Shown: positions 1 to 7,820 of the stretch, piece by piece
How the letters are laid out: each line of letters starts with the position of its first letter
Position numbering within the stretch: the stretch's first letter is position 1
Assembly (NCBI GenBank): GCA_020847555.1
Contig: JADLBT010000130.1
Coordinates: 1-28,646, forward strand
Reading direction: 5' to 3'
Source of the DNA: Gemmataceae bacterium
Lineage (GTDB): Bacteria; Planctomycetota; Planctomycetia; Gemmatales; Gemmataceae
Length of the DNA stretch: 28,646 nucleotides
Notes under the pieces: generated by a model
Databases searched by the model: none
Seen by the model: only the letters and a program-made list of their open reading frames with translations
What the model was told of the DNA's origin: nothing
Made by a program: the position numbers and the translations under genes

Positions 1-51
1 AAAGACGCAAAGAGCGCAAAGGAAGTCTCTCTTTGCGCTCTTTGCGTCTTT
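1..51. repeat. Perfect 21-bp inverted repeat at the window edge
   Basis: Positions 1-21 and 31-51 are perfect reverse complements around a 9-nt loop. Each arm is built of short G-C-A-A-A-G units, so the arm itself has internal direct repetition. It lies about 120 bp upstream of the cystathionine beta-synthase start and may extend beyond the window. It has no T-run, so it is not a typical terminator; an intergenic palindromic repeat is the likelier reading. Confidence 0.7.
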
Positions 52-169
52 GCGCGAAACACGCTTTCCCGCGCAGCGGGCCTTGCCCTTGCCATCGCTT
101 CTCAGCGAGAATGACAGGGCAAGGGCGGGTCCGCACGGCGGCCTGGTTCCCGACTCCGCGAGGTAACGC

Positions 170-1573
170 ATGCAAGAGACCATTCTCCAGTCCGTCGGCC
201 GCACGCCTCTGGTGCGGCTGCGGCGGTTGACCGAGGGATTGAAGGCCAGCGTCCACGTCAAGCTCGAATCTCTCAACCCCGGCGGCAGCGTCAAGGACCG
301 CGTCGGCGTGGCGATGATCGCCGAGGCGGAGCGGCGCGGCTGGCTGCGCGTCGGCGGCACCATCATCGAGGCGACCGCCGGCAACACGGGGGTGGGGCTG
401 GCGATGGCGGCCGCTGTCAAGGGCTACCGCTGTATCTTCGTCCTGCCCGACAAGATGAGTTCGGAGAAGATCCGCCTGCTCAAGGCGTATGGCGCCGAGG
501 TCGTCGTCACCCCGACCGCCGTCGCGCCGGACTCGCCGGAGAGCTACAACGGCGTCGCGGACCGCCTGGCCCGCGAGGTTCCCGGCGCCTGGCGCCCCAA
601 CCAGTTCACGAACCTCGCCAACCCCGACGTCCACTACCGCACGACCGGGTTCGAGATCTGGGAGCAGACCGGCGGGCGCGTGACGGAGTTCGTGGCCGGC
701 GTCGGCACCGGTGGGACGATCTCCGGCGTGGGCCGCTACCTGAAGGAGCAGAACCCGGACGTGAAGATCATCGGCGCCGATCCGGAGGGATCGGTGCTGT
801 CGGGCGACACGCCGCGGCCGTGGAAGGTGGAGGGCATCGGCGAGGACTTCGTGCCCAAAACGCTCAACAGCCAGCTGGTGGACGACTGGGTGCGCGTCGG
901 CGACGCCGAGTCGTTCCACACCGCCCGCGCCCTGGCCCGGCGCGAGGGCATCCTGGTCGGCGGGTCCAGCGGGACCGCCGTCGCCGCCGCCCTCCGGTAC
1001 GCCCGGCGCCTGACCGGCGACCACCTTGTTGTCGCCCTGTGCGCCGACACCGGCCGCAACTACATGAGCAAGTTCTTCGACGACGAGTGGCTGGAGGCCA
1101 ACCACCTGACGGAGCACGTCCAGCCGGCCCACTCGATCGGCGACCTGCTGCGGCTGCGCGGGCTGCGGTCGCTGGTGACGATCTCGCCGCGGGCCAGTGC
1201 GGCCGAGGCGATCGAGCTGATGCAATCGACCGGCATCTCGCAGTTGCCGGTTTTACAGGACGGCAAGCCGGTCGGTAGCATCCAGGAGGTGACACTCGCG
1301 CGCGTGCTGCACGACGACCGGGATCCGGCCGGCGTGGTCGTCAGCGACATCATGGCCCGGCCGCTGCCGCAGCTGGAGACGACGGTCCACCTCGACGAGG
1401 CATACCGCCTGCTGCTCGCCGGCAACACCGGCGTGCTGGCGGTCGAGGACGGGCGCGTGCGCGACATCATCACGCGCATCGACCTGATCCACTACTGGAA
1501 CCAGATGCGGCACCAGCCCGCGGGTTCCGGCGACGGGACCGCGGCGGCAGGAGGCAAGACCGCCCCCGCCTGA
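170..1573 (+). CDS. cbs: Cystathionine beta-synthase-like PLP enzyme with C-terminal CBS pair
   Basis: This 467-aa cytosolic enzyme should condense serine (or O-acetylserine) with homocysteine or sulfide in cysteine/transsulfuration metabolism. Residues 1-320 form the fold-type II PLP domain: GGSVKDR with the PLP lysine at K42, the substrate loop TAGNTG near residue 69, the phosphate-binding [10 protein letters not shown] near residue 180, and GGSSGT near residue 262. Residues 330-445 carry two CBS motifs, a Bateman module that usually binds an adenosyl ligand. The N-terminal haem-binding extension of animal CBS is absent. The start is supported by GAGG about 8 nt upstream. Cysteine synthases normally lack the CBS pair, which favours cystathionine beta-synthase, although substrate choice cannot be read from the sequence. 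It is followed by a 176-bp gap before pyrH. Confidence 0.87.
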   Translation: MQETILQSVGRTPLVRLRRLTEGLKASVHVKLESLNPGGSVKDRVGVAMIAEAERRGWLRVGGTIIEATAGNTGVGLAMAAAVKGYRCIFVLPDKMSSEKIRLLKAYGAEVVVTPTAVAPDSPESYNGVADRLAREVPGAWRPNQFTNLANPDVHYRTTGFEIWEQTGGRVTEFVAGVGTGGTISGVGRYLKEQNPDVKIIGADPEGSVLSGDTPRPWKVEGIGEDFVPKTLNSQLVDDWVRVGDAESFHTARALARREGILVGGSSGTAVAAALRYARRLTGDHLVVALCADTGRNYMSKFFDDEWLEANHLTEHVQPAHSIGDLLRLRGLRSLVTISPRASAAEAIELMQSTGISQLPVLQDGKPVGSIQEVTLARVLHDDRDPAGVVVSDIMARPLPQLETTVHLDEAYRLLLAGNTGVLAVEDGRVRDIITRIDLIHYWNQMRHQPAGSGDGTAAAGGKTAPA

Positions 1574-1623
1574 TACCCTTCCGCCCTGCTGGAGCGGCAG
1601 GAAGAATCACCAGAGCGATTCCG

Positions 1624-1629
1624 TATAAT
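1624..1629 (+). promoter_or_regulatory. Possible -10 box for pyrH-frr
   Basis: A perfect TATAAT lies 121 nt upstream of the pyrH start, in the gap after the CBS gene. I see no good -35 at 16-18 nt. This is a weak candidate for an independent promoter serving pyrH and frr. Confidence 0.3.
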
Positions 1630-1749
1630 GCCACCCGGCTCCTGGTGCAGCCGCGAGCCGGAGGGGTGCAAGCGGGCACGCCGAACGCCCCCGGACCGCA
1701 CGCGCTGCCTCCTCGCTCTTCCCAAACCACCACGGCGGGCCAGACAGAC

Positions 1750-2499
1750 ATGACCGACGAAACGACCTCTGCCGACTCCCTCAAGCCGCGCTACCAGCGC
1801 GTCATCCTCAAGCTGAGCGGCGATGCCTTCGGCGAGAAGGGCAAGACCGGCATCGACATCGACGAGACGCTCAACGTCGCCCGCCAGGCGAAGCGCGTGG
1901 CCGACCGCGGCGTGCAGCTGGCGATCGTCGTTGGGGCCGGGAACATCCTGCGCGGCAAGCAGTTCAGCGCCGGCGGGGAGGTGATCCGCGAGGGCACCGC
2001 CCACTACATGGGGATGGTGGCGACCGTCCTCAACGGGCTGGCGCTGCAGGACGCGCTGGAAACGCTCGACTGCCAGACGCGGCTGATGACGGCGATCCGC
2101 ATGGAGACGGTCGCGGAGCCGTACATCCGCCGCCGCTGCACGCGCCACCTGGAGAAGGGGCGTATCGTCATCCTGGCCGGCGGGACCGGCAACCCGTTCG
2201 TCACGACGGACACTGCTGCCGCCCTGCGGGCTCGCGAACTGGGGGCGGACATCCTGCTCAAGGCGACGCGCGTGGATGGCGTGTTCACCGAGGATCCGGA
2301 GAAGAACCCGCACGCCATCCGGTACGAGAAGTTGACCTTCGACAAGGTCATCCGCGATAATCTAGGGGTGATGGACACCGCCGCCATCGACCTGTGCCGG
2401 GCCGGGAAGCTGCCGATTCTCGTCTTCAACTTCAAGCGCGAAGGCAACATCGAGCGGGCCATCGCCGGCCACACGATCGGCACGCTCGTGGGCGAGTGA
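1750..2499 (+). CDS. pyrH: UMP kinase
   Basis: UMP kinase phosphorylates UMP to UDP in the cytosol, feeding pyrimidine nucleotide synthesis. The 249-aa length matches bacterial PyrH of the amino acid kinase fold. Visible motifs are the N-terminal strand [11 protein letters not shown] at residues 18-28, VGAGNILRG, the [16 protein letters not shown] helix, the [21 protein letters not shown] segment, and [17 protein letters not shown] near the nucleotide site. The reading frame stays open upstream to 1645, but the family normally starts just before the VILKLSG strand, so the ATG at 1750 is preferred. It lies 50 bp before frr; adjacent pyrH-frr is a conserved bacterial pair (often after tsf, which is not seen here). 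Confidence 0.95.
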   Translation: MTDETTSADSLKPRYQRVILKLSGDAFGEKGKTGIDIDETLNVARQAKRVADRGVQLAIVVGAGNILRGKQFSAGGEVIREGTAHYMGMVATVLNGLALQDALETLDCQTRLMTAIRMETVAEPYIRRRCTRHLEKGRIVILAGGTGNPFVTTDTAAALRARELGADILLKATRVDGVFTEDPEKNPHAIRYEKLTFDKVIRDNLGVMDTAAIDLCRAGKLPILVFNFKREGNIERAIAGHTIGTLVGE

Positions 2500-2549
2500 C
2501 GCCCGCGGCGCGGGCGGCGACGGATCCCCTGACCACGGAATTATCAACC

Positions 2550-3110
2550 ATGACGAGCGATGAAATCCTTTTTGACTGTGAAGAGCGGATGGACAAGGCG
2601 GTCAACGTCCTGAAGGACGAGCTGCGCGGACTGCGCACCGGGCGGGCGACGCCGGCCCTGGTGGACAGCATCCGCGTCGAGGCATACGGGTCGCCGACCC
2701 CGCTAAAGCAGCTCGCCCAGATCAATACGCCAGACCCGCAGTCGATCGTCATCCGCCCCTACGACCAGAGCATCCTCAAGGACATCGAGAAGGCGATCCG
2801 GTCGAGCGACCTGGGCATGTCGCCGAACAACGACGGCAAGATGATCCGCCTGCAGGTGCCGCCGATGTCGGGCGAGCAGCGGCAGAAGATGGTGACACGC
2901 ATCAAGAAGTCGGCCGAGGAGGCGAAGGTGGCGTGCCGGAACATCCGTCGGGACAGCAACAAGCACTTCGACACGGCCGAGAAGAACAAGGAGATGACCG
3001 AGGACGACCGGGACAAGGGCAAGGAGGAGGTGCAGAACCTGCTCAAGAAATTCGAGGACACGATCGGCCAGATGGCAGACAAGAAGGCGAAGGAAATCCT
3101 GGAGGGCTGA
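2550..3110 (+). CDS. frr: Ribosome recycling factor
   Basis: This 186-aa protein, the usual length for RRF, splits post-termination ribosomes together with EF-G. It has the expected two-domain layout: an N-terminal helix (EERMDKAVNVLKDELRGLRTGRA), the beta domain with INTPDPQSIVIRPYD, the conserved NDGKMIRLQVPPMSGEQR stretch near residues 92-110, and a long C-terminal helical bundle ending DKKAKEILEG. The ATG at 2550 gives the family-typical N-terminus; the open frame upstream to 2394 overlaps pyrH and is not needed. It is the second gene of pyrH-frr, and a terminator-like hairpin begins inside its last codons. Confidence 0.96.
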   Translation: MTSDEILFDCEERMDKAVNVLKDELRGLRTGRATPALVDSIRVEAYGSPTPLKQLAQINTPDPQSIVIRPYDQSILKDIEKAIRSSDLGMSPNNDGKMIRLQVPPMSGEQRQKMVTRIKKSAEEAKVACRNIRRDSNKHFDTAEKNKEMTEDDRDKGKEEVQNLLKKFEDTIGQMADKKAKEILEG

Positions 3111-3138
3111 GCGCACCCATCCAGCCCTCGCCTCTTTT
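3102..3138 (+). terminator. Rho-independent-like terminator overlapping the frr stop
   Basis: GAGGGCTG at 3102-3109 pairs perfectly with CAGCCCTC at 3122-3129, with a 12-nt loop and a CTCTTTT run immediately after (3132-3138). The left arm contains the last frr codons and most of its stop. It would separate pyrH-frr from the cassette at 3166. Confidence 0.5.
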
Positions 3139-3165
3139 GACCGGGCGGCCGGAGGACCAGGAGCC

Positions 3166-3495
3166 ATGTCGAAGCAGACCGAGACGGAGAATGGGCTTGG
3201 TGAGCAACTCGCTCGCGTCACCGCCGAGCGCGAGGCCTTGCGCTGCCAGGTAACGACCTTGCAAGCCGAACTGGAGGTGGCCCGCAAGGCCATCGGCGAG
3301 TTAGAAGGCGTGAACGCTGCCAAGGAGCAACAGATCGCTCGGCTGGAGGCCAAGCGGGCCGCTTACGCGGAGTGGCTCACGGCACTCGTCCCGCCCCCGC
3401 CGCCGTTCACTGCAGAGGAGTTGGAGGACATGAGGCAAAATGGGATAACCTTCGACCAGATCCTTGCCGAAATCGATCCACCGGATGGTCGTTGA
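3166..3495 (+). CDS. Small coiled-coil protein, first gene of a toxin-antitoxin-like pair
   Basis: I do not recognise a named family. The 109-aa product has a charged, heptad-rich helix over residues 8-68 (EQLARVTAEREALRCQVTTL and onward) that should form a coiled coil. A proline run (PPPPP, about residues 77-81) follows, and then an acidic tail with the segment ITFDQILAEID. A strong GGAGGACCAGGAG ribosome-binding sequence precedes the ATG. Its stop is followed after only two bases by the ATG of the next small gene, so the two are very probably co-transcribed. By position and build (helical/dimerising first gene, short acidic tail, RelE/ParE-like second gene) it could be an antitoxin; that is inference from arrangement. 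Confidence 0.6.
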   Translation: MSKQTETENGLGEQLARVTAEREALRCQVTTLQAELEVARKAIGELEGVNAAKEQQIARLEAKRAAYAEWLTALVPPPPPFTAEELEDMRQNGITFDQILAEIDPPDGR

Positions 3496-3497
3496 CC

Positions 3498-3820
3498 ATG
3501 CCCGAACCTTCAGGTGTTCCGTACAAGGTCGTTCACTCCCAGGCCATCCTGGCGACCCTTCGGAGCTGGACGGAACTCGCGGATCGCGCCGGTCTCCGGC
3601 GCGAGTATGCCGATGCGCTGCGAGTCGTTCAGCGCTTGCTGGAACGTGAACCGCTGACCTGGGGGATCCGTTGTGCCGGCTGCGGCATCTTGATCTGACG
3701 ATCTACCGCGGGATGCACTGGTTCCTCATCGTTGATTACGGGATACACGACGGGGAACGCCTTACTTTTGTCAGGCAGTACCGGCTGAAGCCCGGTAACC
3801 CACTCGAAACAACCGAATGA
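3498..3820 (+). pseudogene. Frameshifted RelE/ParE-like small protein (toxin-like)
   Basis: As written, the frame from the ATG at 3498 gives 66 aa and stops at 3698. At the G5 run at 3661-3665, adding a single G restores an open frame ending at 3820 and a 107-aa protein: after REPLTWG it continues DPLCRLRHLDLTIYRG, then HWFLIVDYGIHDGERLTFVR and RLKPGNPLE. The restored product has helices followed by alternating beta strands, the general pattern of the RelE/ParE fold, and the 'GDP...L....YRG..FLIVDYG' segment resembles small toxin-like proteins I associate with planctomycetes. The fold assignment is from pattern memory only. Either the gene is a fresh pseudogene or the base was lost in sequencing or assembly; the intact second half argues that decay is recent. 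Programmed frameshifting is a less likely option. Confidence 0.6.
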
Positions 3821-3838
3821 GAGGCAGGCGGTCTGGCT

Positions 3839-4183
3839 TCACCCCGGCGGCCAGCGCATGGCCCGCCCGCCGAGCAGATGCAGGTGCAGGTGCGGCACCG
3901 TCTGGCCGGCTGCCTCGCGGCAGTTGAGCACCAGTCGGTAGCCGTCCTTCAGCCCCAGCTGCTCCGCCAGCCGCGCCGCCACCAGATGCAGGTGCCCGAG
4001 CAGTTCCCGGTCCTCTTGCCCGATCGCGTCGTGGGTTGGGATCACCTTGAGCGGGATGATCAGAACGTGGACCGGCGCCTGCGGGTTGTTGTCCCGGAAC
4101 GCCAGGCAGCGGTCGTCCTCGTAGATGATGTCGGCCTTGAGCTGCCGATCGATGATCTTCTGGAAGATGTTGTCGCTCATCAT
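3839..4183 (-). CDS. HIT-family nucleotide hydrolase
   Basis: This 114-aa histidine-triad protein is probably a purine nucleoside phosphoramidase/AMP-lysine hydrolase of the HinT type, acting in the cytosol. The active-site motif PHLHLHLLGGR is at residues 97-107 (His98, His100, His102); the N-terminal FQKIIDRQLKADIIYEDD and the NPQAPVHVLIIPLKVIPTHD segment are also typical. The frame is open upstream to 4288, but GGAGGG lies about 9 nt before the ATG at 4183 and the family usually starts close to the 'IFQKI' segment; ATG at 4180 is equally possible. It is divergent from the RNase HII-like gene and convergent with the toxin-like cassette. Confidence 0.9.
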   Translation of the reverse strand: MMSDNIFQKIIDRQLKADIIYEDDRCLAFRDNNPQAPVHVLIIPLKVIPTHDAIGQEDRELLGHLHLVAARLAEQLGLKDGYRLVLNCREAAGQTVPHLHLHLLGGRAMRWPPG

Positions 4184-4274
4184 GACGGCCATCCCTCCCC
4201 GGGGTGCGGCGGCGCACACCAGCCAGGATAGGGGACGGCGGGGGGCGCAGCAATCGTCGAGAGGAGGGGACGGG

Positions 4275-5240
4275 ATGCCCTGGCTCATCGGGATCGACGA
4301 GGCCGGCTACGGGCCGAACCTGGGACCGTTCGTGATGACGTCCGTCGCCTGTCGCGTGCCGGACAGGCTGCGCGACGGCGACCTGTGGCGGCCGCTGCGG
4401 ACCGCCGTGCGGCGCCGCGGCGAGCGGGCCGACGGACGCTTCCTGGTCGAGGACTCCAAGCGGATCTACTCGCCGGCGCGTGGGCTGCGCGACCTGGAAA
4501 CCGGCGTGCTCGCGGCCCTTCCCTTCTGCCGCCCCGAGGGCGCCCCGTCGCTGGCCGCCTTCGTGGACGGGATCTGCCCGACAGCGAACGAGGAGCTGCG
4601 CGCCGAGCCGTGGTACACCGGCGCGACTGCCGTCCCCACCGTCACCGAGGCCGAGAAACTCCGCGTGTGTGCGGACCGCTTCGCCGAGGCGTCGCGGGCC
4701 TGCGGGGTGACGTGGGGGGCGGTCCGCAGCATCGTGGTCTGCCCGACGCGCTTCAACGCCCTGCTCGATCGGTGGGATAACAAGTCGGTCGTGATGGGGC
4801 TGGGACTGGTCGAGTTGGTGCGGGCGGCCCACAGCCCGGGCGAGGTGGGTGAGCCGGTCTGCTTCTTCGTCGATAAGCAAGGGGGCCGCAACGTTTACGC
4901 CCCGCTGCTGCAGAACGCCTTCCCGGACGGAGTCGTGATACCGCACGAGGAAGGGGCGGACCGGAGTGTGTACCGGGTGAACGGAGCGAACCGGCCGGTC
5001 GAGCTGACGTTCGCGCCGCGCGCGGACGTCGCTCACTTTTGCGTCGCCCTGGCGTCGATGGTGAGCAAGTACCTGCGGGAGGTGCTGATGCTGGAGTTCA
5101 ACGCCTTCTGGCAGCGGCACGTCCCGGACCTGGAGCCGACCGCTGGCTACCCGGGCGACGCTCTGCGATTCTTCACCGCCATCCGCCCAGCCCTGCAGCG
5201 ACTCGGCATCCCGGAAGCGGCGGTATGGCGCCGCAAATAA
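4275..5240 (+). CDS. Divergent ribonuclease HII-like protein
   Basis: The 321-aa product begins LIGIDEAGYGPNLGPFV, a clear version of the RNase HII active-site motif (G-I-D-E-A-G-x-G-P), giving the first Asp and Glu. VEDSKRIYSP resembles the 'DSKKLS' segment, FVDKQGGRN could provide the third acidic residue, and the ASMVSKYLRE stretch followed by AGYPGD resembles the 'ASIxAKVxRD...GYG' end of the family. If so, the last catalytic Asp is Glu here. The length is larger than typical RNase HII (around 200-260 aa), with extra sequence in the middle. The likely role is cleavage of RNA in RNA-DNA hybrids, but specialised planctomycete function is possible. GAGGAGGGG lies just upstream of the ATG. 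Confidence 0.65.
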   Translation: MPWLIGIDEAGYGPNLGPFVMTSVACRVPDRLRDGDLWRPLRTAVRRRGERADGRFLVEDSKRIYSPARGLRDLETGVLAALPFCRPEGAPSLAAFVDGICPTANEELRAEPWYTGATAVPTVTEAEKLRVCADRFAEASRACGVTWGAVRSIVVCPTRFNALLDRWDNKSVVMGLGLVELVRAAHSPGEVGEPVCFFVDKQGGRNVYAPLLQNAFPDGVVIPHEEGADRSVYRVNGANRPVELTFAPRADVAHFCVALASMVSKYLREVLMLEFNAFWQRHVPDLEPTAGYPGDALRFFTAIRPALQRLGIPEAAVWRRK

Positions 5241-5280
5241 GGGGAAACCATCCGAGCCCGTCGCGGGCGCTCCGGGTTGG

Positions 5281-5739
5281 TCACGACCGCTGCTTGCACA
5301 TCGTCACGCAGTTGCCGCTGTCGTTGTACCGGACCCACGTCATGTAGTGGCGGATGAGGAAGACGCCGCGGCCGCAGGCTCGCTCCAGATTCTCCGGGGC
5401 GAGCGGGTCGGGCAGGTCGTCCGGCGTGAACCCCGGCCCCTCGTCCTCGATGACCAGGAGCACCTGCTCCGGCTCGACCAGGTAGCCGACGCGGACCTCC
5501 TTCGAGCAGTCGCCCTGGTGGCCGTGCTTGATCGCGTTGACGATGGCCTCCTCCAGGGCCAGCCGGACCGAGAACGCCTCCCGGCTGGCGTAACCGGCGT
5601 CCGTCATCGCCTGGGTCAATCGCTCGATCACCGGGTTGATGTCCGTGACGGTCGAAACGTCCTCCTGACGCCAGCCCTCGTGGAACAATTCCCCGTTGAC
5701 ACCAGGGGGCGTTGCGCCTGTACGGAGGATAAAGGTCAT
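5281..5739 (-). CDS. RsbW-like serine kinase/anti-sigma ATPase (HATPase_c)
   Basis: This 152-aa protein is a GHKL-fold ATPase of the anti-sigma factor/serine-protein kinase type. The N box is EEAIVNAIKHGH at residues 63-74, the G1 box DEGPGF at 99-104, and a second glycine motif, CGRGVFLIRHYM, at 122-133. Such proteins phosphorylate an STAS-domain antagonist or sequester a sigma factor; no STAS protein, phosphatase or sigma gene is next to it, so the partner is unknown. The ATG at 5739 has AGAGG about 8 nt upstream, and sequence further upstream to 5916 is low-complexity Arg/Ser-rich and unlikely to be translated. It ends 40 bp from the convergent RNase HII-like gene. Confidence 0.85.
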   Translation of the reverse strand: MTFILRTGATPPGVNGELFHEGWRQEDVSTVTDINPVIERLTQAMTDAGYASREAFSVRLALEEAIVNAIKHGHQGDCSKEVRVGYLVEPEQVLLVIEDEGPGFTPDDLPDPLAPENLERACGRGVFLIRHYMTWVRYNDSGNCVTMCKQRS

Positions 5740-5957
5740 GGTGGAACCTCTGCTCAAAGATTGTCCAAAAACCTGACCGTTGCGTGACCGCGTCGGGACT
5801 GTGCGGACTTCCCGGCGTGGCACCCCGTGGGCGAGGCTGCCTGAGTGGCTGGACCGTGAGCGAAGGAGGGCGGCCCCCGCGGGACGGGACGAGGTGCGGG
5901 CACAGCGACAACCCATTGTTATTATGGCACAAACGGTTGTAAATACCAGTCCGTGGC
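5740..5957. other. Intergenic stretch without a visible gene
   Basis: Between the RsbW-like gene and the aminotransferase promoter I see no convincing reading frame, tRNA or repeat. The part next to 5739 should hold the promoter of the leftward RsbW-like gene (a weak GACAAT on the minus strand about 24 nt before its start). Confidence 0.5.
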
Positions 5958-5986
5958 GTGACAGCGGAGAACGCGGCTGCTAAACT
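5958..5986 (+). promoter_or_regulatory. Sigma70-like promoter of the aminotransferase gene
   Basis: GTGACA (5958-5963), a 17-nt spacer, then TAAACT (5981-5986) preceded by TGC, which makes an extended -10. Transcription would start near 5993, directly in front of the dyad at 6001-6027. Confidence 0.45.
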
Positions 5987-6000
5987 GAGCTACTCGCGCA

Positions 6001-6027
6001 GGATACTCGGCTCGGTGCCGAGTATCC
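6001..6027. promoter_or_regulatory. Perfect 11-bp dyad in the aminotransferase leader
   Basis: GGATACTCGGC (6001-6011) and its exact reverse complement (6017-6027) flank a 5-nt loop, 42 bp before the ATG at 6070 and just downstream of the predicted start point. It could be a repressor operator or a leader hairpin. No T-run follows, so a simple terminator is unlikely. Confidence 0.5.
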
Positions 6028-6069
6028 GAGATCGTCCCAGCCCGCCTCAGTTTCCCACCCGGCCAGACC

Positions 6070-7299
6070 ATGCAGAGCGAACCGAACACCCCGGAGACAC
6101 CCTTCGAGATCAACGTGGCGGAGCGCGTCAAGCGGCTCCCGCCTTACCTTTTTGGGAAAATAAACGAACTGAAATATCGCAAACGGCGTGCCGGCATCGA
6201 CGTCATCGACCTGGGAATGGGCAACCCGACCGACGTTCCGGAACCGCTCGTCGTCGAGAAGTTGTGCGAGGCGGCCCACGACGACCGGAACCACCGCTAC
6301 TCCGTCAGCACCGGGTTGTACAACCTGCGGCGGGAGGCCGCCCTCCGCTACGCCCGCCGCCACGGTGTCGAGCTGAACCCGGAGACGGAGGTACTGGCCG
6401 GCCTGGGGTCGAAGGAAGTGTTCAGCCACATGTGCCTGGCGCTGCTCGGCCCCGGCGACACGGCGATCGTCCCCGCCCCGTCGTTTCCCATTCATGTGTA
6501 TGCGGTGGCGCTGGCGTCGGGAAACGTCATCAGCCTCGACTGCACCAAACCGGACCGCTTCCTGTCGAACGTCGCCGCGGTGGCGGAGCACCTGTACCCC
6601 CGCCCGAAGGTTCTGATCCTCAACTATCCGCACAACCCGACGACCACGGTGGTGGAGAGGGACTTCTTCGTCGATGTCGTCAAGCTCGCCCGCCGCTTCG
6701 GGTTCATGGTGATCCACGACTTCGCCTACGGCGACGTGTGCTTCGACGACTACCGGGCGCCGAGTTTCCTGTCGGTCCCCGGGGCGAAGGCGGTCGGGGT
6801 CGAGACAACGACGATGAGCAAGGGGTATAACATGGCGGGCTGGCGTCTGGGGTTCTGCGCCGGCAACGCGGAAATGGTGCGTGCGCTGGCAACGATCAAG
6901 GGCTACTACGACTACGGCATCTTCCAGGCGATCCAGATCGCGGCCATCCTCGCCCTGCGCCACGGCGACGACATGGTGGCGCGGCAGGCGCTGGAGTACC
7001 AGAAGCGGCGCGACGTGCTGGTGGACGGCCTACGGCGGATCGGCTGGGAGGTGGAGCGGCCCAGGGCGAGCATGTTCGTCTGGGCGCGGTATCCCGAGGA
7101 GTGGCGCCGCCGCATGGGGTCCATCGACTTCGCGATGAAGCTACTGGACGAGGCCGAGGTGGCGGTCAGCCCGGGCGGCGGGTTCGGCCAGGCCGGCGAA
7201 GGGTATCTGCGCCTCGCTCTGGTCGAGAACGAGCAGCGGTTGCGGCAGGCGGTCCGGCAGATCGGCCGGTGCCTCCGCGCAGCGGAGGCGCCGGCGTAA
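6070..7299 (+). CDS. Class I/II PLP aminotransferase (AlaC/DapL-like)
   Basis: The 409-aa fold-type I aminotransferase has a typical length. Visible residues are [10 protein letters not shown] at 26-35, DLGMGNPTD at 47-55, NYPHNP at 185-190, DFAY at 217-220 (Asp217 and Tyr220 contact PLP), [10 protein letters not shown] at 250-259 with the PLP lysine K251 and Arg259 for the phosphate, and a C-terminal YLRLALVEN giving the substrate-carboxylate arginine. 'LPPY.F..IN..K...[11 protein letters not shown]' is the signature of the AlaC (glutamate-pyruvate) and LL-diaminopimelate aminotransferase group; I cannot separate the two without a tree. It is a single gene with its own promoter and a dyad in the leader, suggesting regulation; a palindrome lies about 40 bp after the stop. 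Confidence 0.85.
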   Translation: MQSEPNTPETPFEINVAERVKRLPPYLFGKINELKYRKRRAGIDVIDLGMGNPTDVPEPLVVEKLCEAAHDDRNHRYSVSTGLYNLRREAALRYARRHGVELNPETEVLAGLGSKEVFSHMCLALLGPGDTAIVPAPSFPIHVYAVALASGNVISLDCTKPDRFLSNVAAVAEHLYPRPKVLILNYPHNPTTTVVERDFFVDVVKLARRFGFMVIHDFAYGDVCFDDYRAPSFLSVPGAKAVGVETTTMSKGYNMAGWRLGFCAGNAEMVRALATIKGYYDYGIFQAIQIAAILALRHGDDMVARQALEYQKRRDVLVDGLRRIGWEVERPRASMFVWARYPEEWRRRMGSIDFAMKLLDEAEVAVSPGGGFGQAGEGYLRLALVENEQRLRQAVRQIGRCLRAAEAPA

Positions 7300-7341
7300 G
7301 GGACCACCACGATTGCAATAAGGCGAGCGGCAGGAAGAAGT

Positions 7342-7370
7342 CGCCCCTCTCCCCTGGTGGGAGAGGGGCG
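7342..7370. repeat. Perfect 12-bp inverted repeat downstream of the aminotransferase
   Basis: CGCCCCTCTCCC (7342-7353) pairs perfectly with 7359-7370 around a CTGGT loop. There is no T-run. A related element (CCCTGGTGG core with flanking CT/GA-rich arms) occurs near 25301-25330, suggesting an intergenic repeat family in this genome. The surrounding 7300-7643 stretch (344 bp) otherwise shows no gene. Confidence 0.6.
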
Positions 7371-7643
7371 AAGTACAGCTGCCGCTCGCCCAAGCGCAAC
7401 CCACTTCTCCCTCCCTGGTACTTGACTACCCATCACTGCAGCGCAGGACAGACGCACACCCCCCACCGACGGCAGCTGAAAAAGGCTCGATCCTTGCGCC
7501 CCCGGTCCGGTTGCCCCGTTCTCGCGGCTTGCCGATTTTGCTGAGGCAGCAGCTGTGGATCTGTCACGCGCGGCATGTCTTTCGCCTGGATTGTCCTCGG
7601 CTTCCGAAACCCGCCCGCACCACCGCGCCCGAAGGAGGTGAAG

Positions 7644-7820
7644 ATGCTCGCAGCACGGATGAAGGAAGTCCTCGCCATGCTGATGATCGGCGAGGGCGTG
7701 CTAACGCTCAGCGCTCCGCGCCGCCACCTGCTGCTGTGGCCGGAGCGCTGTAGATCGCCCCGATCGGCTGACAACAGGAGGCGAGCTACGGCTTGCCGGT
7801 TGGCGTCCGGCGCGCCATGA
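7644..7820 (+). pseudogene. Truncated small hydrophobic protein at the head of the hydrogenase-associated remnant
   Basis: GAAGGAGGTGAAG gives an excellent ribosome-binding site for the ATG at 7644. The first 35 or so residues, MKEVLAMLMIGEGVL then LSAPRRHLLLW, look like a genuine small hydrophobic protein with a membrane-associated helix. After PERC (about 7750) the composition becomes Arg/Ser/Ala-rich and the frame overlaps the remnant of another gene in a different frame, so the true C-terminus appears to be missing. I read this as the 5' end of a small gene joined by deletion to the 3' part of the next one. I do not know the function of the intact family. Confidence 0.45.

Noticed and set aside
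5835..5925. tRNA-Ser/Leu-like start (GGCTGCCTGAGTGGCTGGA)
   Set aside because: The D-arm resemblance is not followed by an anticodon stem, a GTTCGA-type T-loop or a closing acceptor stem.
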